DNA of 64,000 bases from Yponomeuta sedellus (Eukaryota > Arthropoda > Insecta > Lepidoptera > Yponomeutidae). The translations under genes were made by a program, and so were the position numbers. Positions 53,801-62,800 of this stretch are shown here, piece after piece (position 1 is the first letter of the stretch; each line of letters opens with the position of its first letter). The notes under the pieces were generated by a model. It ran no database searches, was not told the origin of the DNA, and saw only the letters and a list, made by a program, of their open reading frames with translations. The stretch is from assembly GCA_934045075.1 (NCBI GenBank), contig OW203723.1:839501-903500 (forward strand), read 5' to 3'.

Positions 53801-56800
53801 GGCGTCTTATCGCGCACACCCAACACCGGCACCGGCGCCGGCACAGGCACCAGTCGCATTCCGACCACTATCGCTATGGTAACAAGGCGTCTTATCGCGC
53901 ACACCCAACACCGGCACCGGCGCCGGCACAGGCACCAGTCGCATTCCGACCACTATCGCTATGGTAACAAGGCGTCTTATCGCGCACACCCAACACCGGC
54001 ACCGGCGCCGGCACAGGCACCAGTCGCATTCCGACCACTATCGCTATGGTAACAAGGCGTCTTATCGCGCACACCCAACACCGGCACCGGCGCCGGCACA
54101 GGCACCAGTCGCATTCCGACCACTATCGCTATGGTAACAAGGCGTCTTATCGCGCACACCCAACACCGGCACCGGCGCCGGCACAGGCACCAGTCGCATT
54201 CCGACCACTATCGCTATGGTAACAAGGCGTCTTATCGCGCACACCCACCACCGGCACCAACTGCTTAAACTGTAATCCAGGTAGCAATTCTGCGTCATTT
54301 TGACGTCCATATACCTACAGTCCTCTTCGACGTAAAAGAGCTTGAGAGGTTGGTATACTTTTACGTGGATGATAATAGAGATCCTTATTTAATTTCGTGG
54401 TATACACCAACTAAAAGAAGATCCTAGTACTTAGTATACTATTTTTTTTATTTTTAATGCACTAACCCGTTCTATGGGATGGGTGAGCGTCCCGTGACTA
54501 CCGCTAGTGGCATTTTTCCGAGCGCTTCCGTGCTTCGCAAGGCACGTTAAGCCGTTGGTGCCGGCTGTCATATAATGGCAGTCGTTAAGCCATGTCAGAG
54601 GCCTTATGGGCGGCTTGATAACTTCTGACAGTAAGGCCCGCCACTGTCTTACAATCCTCCACCAACCCGGACTTGGCCCCCGTGGTGGAGTATGGCCTAA
54701 CCTTCCTGCGATGTAGGAAGAGACCCGTGCCCCAGCAGTGGGGACATATAAGGGTTAATAACGTAACCCGTTCTAAGGACAAATTTAAAAACCTATTTAG
54801 AGGCTAAAAATTTCACCCATGCCGGGATTCGAACCCGCAACCTCTGGCTATCCGTGCCAGCGCTCTACCAATTGAGCTGAATTGGTAGAGCGCTGGCACG
54901 GATAGCCAGAGGTTGCGGGTTCGAATCCCGGCATGGGTTAAATTTTTAGCCTCTAAATAGGTTTTTAGTACTTAGTATTTTACAAAGATTCTGACTTCTG
55001 ACTGACAATAAAAAGTTGTTCCTAAGACGTCACAAGCACGACCAGCATGGGACTTCACTTCCCTGCTCATGTGACGCCACATCAACGTACCCCTGACGTA
55101 CAATGATGCCCAAAGTAGGACGGACGCTATTCTAACGTACTATTGACGTACTAATTGGACGAAAAAAGTACCGACCCTAAAATTACTTGGACGTCATCTT
55201 GCTACCTGGGAAGTTAACTAGTCATAGTGGAGATAATAATTCTTGGTGTACATGCATGAATGACACATACAAAACCGTGTTGCTTTCAAGAAAAGAAACG
55301 AAAACCTATAGAGACGAAACTTAGCTCCGGCCAAACAATTCTGGACTTAAGATTATTATTGAAACCTGTCCCCTGAAACACGGTTCAAAAAATATGTTAA
55401 GCACACTTTATGCCAAAAGGGTTAACGTGCCTTGCGAAACACGGAACTGCTCGAAAAATGCCACTAGCGTTAGTCATAGACAGTCACACATCTGTGCACT
55501 GAACGCGCCCTATGTGCTTAACCTTTGTGATCGTTGAAGATCACTCAGGCAGCCGAGGCTTCGAGCGACTCGTATTCATTACATTATGGACAAAAAAACT
55601 CTCACCAAAGACTCAACAACTTACGAAATTAAATAAATAACAATGTCGTACCAATGTTATACGGGCCCAATGTTGTACAATAAGCTGAATAAAATCCTAA
55701 ATATTTATCCCCTGAATATACATGAATGTAAAATAAAACTGGTTGAATGGCTAAAAACTCAAAAATATAATGAAATAGAAAGCTTGTTTGTTAATATTAA
55801 ATAAAATAATAAAATTTGCACTTTTAAAATTTCTAACTCGTCCTTCAAATTGTATAAAAATTATACCTAATTGTATAAATATATATGTATATATAAATAT
55901 ATATCAAATCTCAACATTAATTAATATGCTGGCATAATCTAATAATAGCGACACTAAAATCATAACTCATATTCATTTTTCAAATCCACGAGACTTAAAA
56001 ACTTTGTCGAAGTTCACATTTCCTGTGGTCTAACCAATTGCAACCACGAATAGATTCTACCCTCAAGTTGGATAAACATCGAATGGCAAATAACTTAACC
56101 AATTTGTTATAACACTGGAAGGAACTAGCGTTTAAGATACAGGCTAGGCCTAGTTTAAACGCTAGTGCTCATAGAATCGTATTGTTTAAAAGTTTAACCG
56201 AAATTAATAGTGTATGATCCATTGGATATTGTTTAGAATGTAAGTACAACATGTAATTGTTTGTTTATCTATGTGTCAAATAAAGTCTTTTTATTTTATT
56301 ATAATATCCAAATCATTGGACCAAGGAACTTGATGATAACTAATGATTAAACCCACTTTAGTTGAGTCATCAACAGGGAGATGACTCAAGGCCTCCGCAT
56401 TGGCATCGAAAGTAGATTCACTCGTAACCTAGTCGACCCGAATGATTGGAATCAATCACTTGAGTTACGCAACATTCGCGGTAAGGTGCAGGGTGGGTGA
56501 CCGTCCCGTGACTACCGCTAGTGGTAATTTTCCAAGCGCTTCGGTGCTTCGCAAGGCACGTTAAGCCGCTGGTGCCGGCGGTCATGTAATGGCAGTCGTT
56601 AAGCCATGTCAGAGGCCTTATGGGCGGCTTGATAACTGCTGACAGTAAGACCTGCCCTGCCTTACAATCGCCCACCAACCCGGACTCGCCCCCCGTGGTG
56701 TAGTATGGCCTAACCTTCCTGCGATTCAGGGGGAGAGCCGTGCCCCAGCAGTGGGGACATACAAGGGTTGATAATTATCATCATCATCCCATATATTACG

Positions 56801-59800
56801 AATATTCGGCATTTTATGGCACCCATTCTACTTCCGCACTTTTGGCTGCCACATAAAACATTTAGATTGCAAATTGAGAGTTTTTTTCTAAATAATTGTT
56901 TATGAAAAATATTGGAATGGCACTCGGATAGTGGTCATTCAGCGCGGCGAGAAGACGAGAAAAATATTCCCACGGTAAATCTGTTCACCAAACTGCGATC
57001 CCCAACCCGCATGCCCAGCGTGGGGATTATGGGCATTACCCCCCAATGATGGCACAACTTTGCGCTATGGTGCTCAATAGGGGAGGTCTATGTCCAGCAG
57101 TGGACTAATATAGCCTGAAGAAGTAGAAATCTGTTTTAAACGCCCCCCCTGCGCATACCATTGAATTTTAAGTATAGACTGTAGTACTTACTTAAAATTC
57201 AATGCCCTACACAGCTAATTTATTGTATAAATTCTTCCGTGAGGTTAGTTAGTAAGTTAGACTCAACATTTCCGCACTAAGCCTCATTTATTCAGAGGCC
57301 TCAACCTATTCAGAGGCCAAAAATTCCACCCATGCACGGATAGCCAGAGGTCGCGGGTTCGAATCCCGGCATAGGTGGAATTTTTAGCCTCTCAATAACT
57401 TTTTAAAATTGTCCTTAGCACGAATGTTAACACTTCACACACTAGAGTTTCTTCAGAATGTTTTCCTTCACAGCGGGTGGTATTGCTACCATAATTTCGT
57501 AAATATACATAAATTAAAAAAGATACTCGTTGGCACTTGCTGGTATTCGAAACCACTTGATAGAGAAACCGGTGTTCTACCGCTCAGCTACCACCGTTCG
57601 AGCTGGCAGGTTACAGGCAACGGAGGCACAACCTTGAACTTCTATTCCAGACGAGTCCAGCCTCTCGAAGTCCTCCACAGTGGAGGCACGGCATCGGCTG
57701 CGCGCGGCGTGCGCGGGGGTAGGGGGAGGGGGCGGGGGCTGGCGGGAACCCCCGACCGACTCCGATGACAACAGCGACAGCCTCGCCAACACCACCACCA
57801 AAGGTACGCCGCTGCTAGCGCTGCTGTGTGCTGCAAGGGTGTTGGCTTAGCTGGTGCTGCGTTATGGCGTTTGTTTTGACAATTTTAACTTCTTATCACG
57901 ATCATTACTTGGTCCGGTCGTCTAGTAAGGCTGGACCTGATAAAATTGTCTAACAACTCAACCACATAAAATTCATTGACAGATAATTATTGTAGCCCTT
58001 CTTTTGTACATTCTGTTCGACTAATATGGTACCTAGAAATAACTACGTGTCGAATTCTCAATTTTTTTCTTCGTCTTAAAGTGCCTCTCCATTACTGGAG
58101 GTTGGCAGTCAGCTTTTTACAGCGGTCTCTGTTCATTGCGATTCTGAACAGCTCCTCTGCGGTTTTAAAACCGGTCCACTCCTTGATATTACACAACTAT
58201 GACATCCTTCTCCTGCCCGGCCTTCTCTTTCCTTCCACCTTGCCCATCAAAAAAGTCTGCAGTAATTGGTGTTTACTGCATCGCAACACATGGCCTAAGC
58301 AAGCTACTTTCCGCTGTTTGATGGTGCGAACAAGATCCACCTTCGTATCAATCCGTCTAAGGACCTAGACGTTGGTCACTTTTTTTTTCTTTCAATTTAT
58401 GTATAATTTCTCAACCATTGGAATCATTGATAGTACAGTAGACTGCCATTTTGTGTATACGCAATGGAGACCGGTGGTTGTTTTGGTTAGAGAGACGTGG
58501 CTAAGATATTCATCTACGTGTTCTATTAGCAGACAGTTCAGGAGAGCCTAAGATAGAAAAAAATCACGTCTCTCGAAAGATAGTTCCAGTATTTGACGAA
58601 CATGGACTGTTAGGCAAGTCACACAGGCTGAGCAGCCTCGCGAGGCTTTTCCCGCACATGTGGCCTATTCCTATCGTAGGCGAAGCATATCCGAGCTAAT
58701 TTGTTAACTCGATCAAGAGACACGGAACAAGTTACGTATACGTCACACGCGACAGCGTCGGAGCGAGGCACATGTGCATTTGCCTCGTGTGAGACACGTC
58801 TTCATATATCGAGCTGTTTGGCGCGGCAAATGCTAAGATAGGCTGCTCAGCCTACTGTTGTGGGCTTGTCTACTGATGAAATAGCTGGCCGAATGGCTGA
58901 CGGGCGTGGTTGCTCTAGGCTCGGGCTCCGGCGGCGGCAGCGCGGGCTCGGGGCCGCGGCGCGGCGCCAGCAGGTAGACTCAGGTACCCCCCGCCCCCCA
59001 CACCGCTCTAGGGTAATTACACGTGTACGCTTGCTAGAGAGATTGCTTTCAAGCCCGTTCAGACCACCAGTCCTGAGTAACATGGCAGGCGTAGATCTGA
59101 CATTCGAGATTCGAAGCAGCATTTTCAGTACTGAAGTTCCGTAAGCTAGAAAGAGGTATGAGACTGTAAGTGACGTCAAACGCAGAGTCTACGGTAGTCA
59201 ACTTAGCTCAGCTAGGCTAACATGGCAATGTACTCTAACTTTGTCTACCGTAAAGCCAAAGTTTCATAGAAAGATGCTATAAGCGTCACCTAGCTCTACG
59301 CCTGTCACATCGTCCCTATTATTGAAATAACGCAAAACTTGAAAACTTCTCTTTAGTTTCATAAATGAGTTATGTAATTTGGTACCTACTTCATACAATT
59401 TATGCGTTGACACGCAGTTTCAAGATTTTGTAAAAAAAAAACTCAACACTTTTGCTCATTGGAAGTCGTTTGGTAACTGTTACCATAGACCAAAACTATG
59501 GTTTAGATTTTGCATTGTTTCAAGAATAAGTCGTTTAAAGGTCCCGTAGATAGCCGCGCGTCCGGTTTGCCAATACGACCGATGAGCCCACACTTATATG
59601 AAGCAAATCTTTTGTGGCAAAATGTAACGCGCGGCATCGCACCTGTGGCGATTCCCGAAAGCTCACGACTCCTCTACCCTCGACGTACAAGAAATATGTT
59701 TTCTTATGTTGACGTCATAATTATAGAGTCGGTTAGAGGCGGACTTGGGTTTGATGTTCTAAAGAACGATCAGCGATATCAATATGTTTTTAAAGATAAA

Positions 59801-62800
59801 TTCGCTCAATTTCTTCTTGTGCGTCATGAGTATGAGGCCCCCGAAGTGGAAAGGTCTGAACGGTCTTAATGGAGTTTCCACGCTGTTCGTCATTCCACAA
59901 TGTACAGAACACAGTCTTTAGAACTTTGAACTGTTTTAGACATGACTACATATAATGAACTGCACCTAACAGTTGAATCCAGATCATTGTCAGTGTAATA
60001 ATACGAATAAATAGTAGTACAACGTCAAAGTGCTTTCTGCTGTGCGTGTGCTAATAATATTCGAGCGTGGAAGCTCCAATTAGACTGAAAGGAGAGCGTA
60101 TTTCCATTCTGTAATGAAGTGATGGTGCTGCAATATTTTACGAAGTAAAAAGTTTCGTTCATGAAGTTCTGTGAAGAAAATACTGGGAATCTGCAAGAAG
60201 CTTCTGTAATTACCTACTACGATAATCGTACTTTAGAACCAGTGATCAACTATATAATTGCAACACGGCGCCTCCTTTTAGCTCTAGCTCAATTAGCTCA
60301 TTTCCATAGCATTTGTTTTGCTTCGCTTCTGCATCGTTGGTTCATTGTTTGCTTTCCGTTGCGATCTTTGTAGTGTGCACCGCCATTTTCCCTTCCGTAT
60401 TTTGTTATTTCGACTCTACCACAGTGAGGTAAGATTAGTGTATTTTTATCTAAATGTTTTGAAAATTCTTTCATTTTTCTGCATGCATACCGTGCCGTAA
60501 GTATTCGTAGTCAATTGGTTTAAATTATATGCTGAGATTACTAATTTAAATGTAGAGTTTGTGATGTTCAGACTCGATTCGACAAACGCAACTGATTGCT
60601 CGACGCCCTGCATGTCCCGTTTTGATGACAAGAGAAATCGCGACCGAGCCCTGTAGACTAATCGCCGGATTATAAAGAGGCCTCTAAGTTATAATATTAC
60701 TTTTTATTCTAAATATATCGACCAGATAGGGGATGTATTAGCAAAGGGAAAAGTAAAAAGTACCCGGAACCGGCATGCGTGCATGCAACGACTTATGAAC
60801 GTTGATGAAGCGAAGGTGATCTGTCAGGATCGTGGCAAGTGGCAGTCCCTGGTCTCTGCCTACCCCTCTGGGATACAGGCGTGAGGTTATGTATGTATGT
60901 ATTTTAAATACATTTTTTTTATGTACATTCTGTATTTAAAGCCGCGTTTTCACGGTCTCAGTACGCTCGGACCGAGTGCGCTATCCGACTAAACTAATGC
61001 TTTTGAATGGACGGTTTTTCGTGACAACACCAAAATAGCCAATCGGAAGCATTACTTTACTCGGATGGCGCACTCAAACCGAGCGCACTTTGACCGTGAA
61101 AACCTGGCTCTACCGCATCTGGCGTTCGAGATTAAATGCATGTCGATGAAGCAAAAGAGATTTGGATTGTGGCAAGTAGCATCTGCCTCTGGCTACTAAT
61201 CTGGGATGCAGGCGTGAGTCTTTTGTGGATGCGTTTTTTGTGAAAATCTGCTAGTTATTGGATTGTTATCGGATAAATTTGCTAGGCTTTTTGTTGGAAG
61301 ATTGCCAAGATTAAGCTCTGCAAATCAGAGCAAAAACAGGAAGCCGATTCTCGACTATGCAAATTGAAGGCGTAGACGTAAAATATTCGAAAGACAATTG
61401 ACCATTTAGACAATTGCAAAAAATCGCATAAAAATAAGATAAGATAACTCGACAGATGCATTAGATTTATTTTCTCATTCGAATTCAATGTAGCATGGCG
61501 TTCAGAACACAGGTTTTGGCTGTCGCTCGACTTTTTATGTAGAGTTCAAATTTTAAAAGCCTTCGAGTCGTTTACGAATTATTTGCTAATAAATTGAGTA
61601 TCCGCTCACAGGTGCTACTCTTCCGACAAAAAGCCTAGTAAGTTAATCTGGTAACAATCCAATAATGTGTAGTACTTGCAAAGTTTTAGTTCAATAGTAT
61701 TTTGCCTGAATAAAAAGAAAAAGTCACTCGCAGCTGAGAAATATATGCATAACATTGGTACCTACTCTATCAGACTACTCCAAATAAGACGTCCGAAACG
61801 ACAACACACGAGGGGCAATCTAAGAATTTCGCTATCTCATACATTACACTACATAAACTTACGCCTGTATCCTGGAGGGGTGGACGGACATCAGGGCGTA
61901 CCATTGGTCATGGCTTTTATTAATAAAATTTATTTGTAGAGAAACCAACCATGTTGTCTCGCAGCGCGTCGAGTAATCATATGTGTCTAAACGCACCTCT
62001 AAATCCGCAACTAATAATAACTCAGCAACAGAGTCGCGATAGAAGATTTATATGAATCTGACGAGCCTTTGAAATTTCTATGCACCCCACAGCGTCACGA
62101 CGAACGGGAGTGACGGTGTACCGGCCGGCCACTTCACCCCCGTCCCCGCTGACATCTCTTCACTGATTGACAAGTAAGCATCTCCAACCAAAACGTTTTT
62201 CTAAGTAGCCTATACGTCCCGAGTGGTCCCTTCACTTATCTAGTGCGTGTGAAGATGCCACTGTACGCTGTATAAATCATCTCATTACGTAAATGCAGAG
62301 ACCAATATACCTAGGTATACGGCCCACTGAAGGCCACATGCATTCTCTTACAAAGAAAGAGTATCGGCCTAATTATCATGCGTGCTTACCGCGGATTGGC
62401 AATTTCAAGCGCTGATGGGTATTTGAGGAACACGGACAGTCGGGTTTCCTCAAGATGTTTTCCTCATAGAACATAAAAAGAGTAGAAGTAGTGACATGTA
62501 TAAAAAACCAGTGTGACTAAACTCGCACATATAAACCAAACACACACTATAAATGCCAAACAAGACAATGCCGAAAAGGTCTCAAATCAAATCAAAAAAG
62601 TTCCAGTTAAATATGAACCTTTTCGCAATGTAAACAAAGATCAAAATCAATGGACAACAATGAAATTAAGTTTCACAATAACTCTTCCTTTTCAACCGAC
62701 TTCAAAAAAAGGAGGAGGTTCTCAATTCGACCCGTATGTTTTTCTATGTTTGTTACGCGATAACTCCGCCAATTATGAACCGATTTGAACAAATCTTTTT

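Noticed and set aside
53569..54258. CRISPR-like array
   Set aside because: Units are directly adjacent with no unique spacers, in a eukaryotic gene.
53471..54310. Series of 60-82-residue minus-strand ORFs repeated every 85 bases
   Set aside because: They are the antisense shadow of the 85-bp tandem repeat; each is the same frame restarted.
57976..58368. 130-residue plus-strand ORF
   Set aside because: The opposite strand reads as a LINE C-terminal fragment over most of it.
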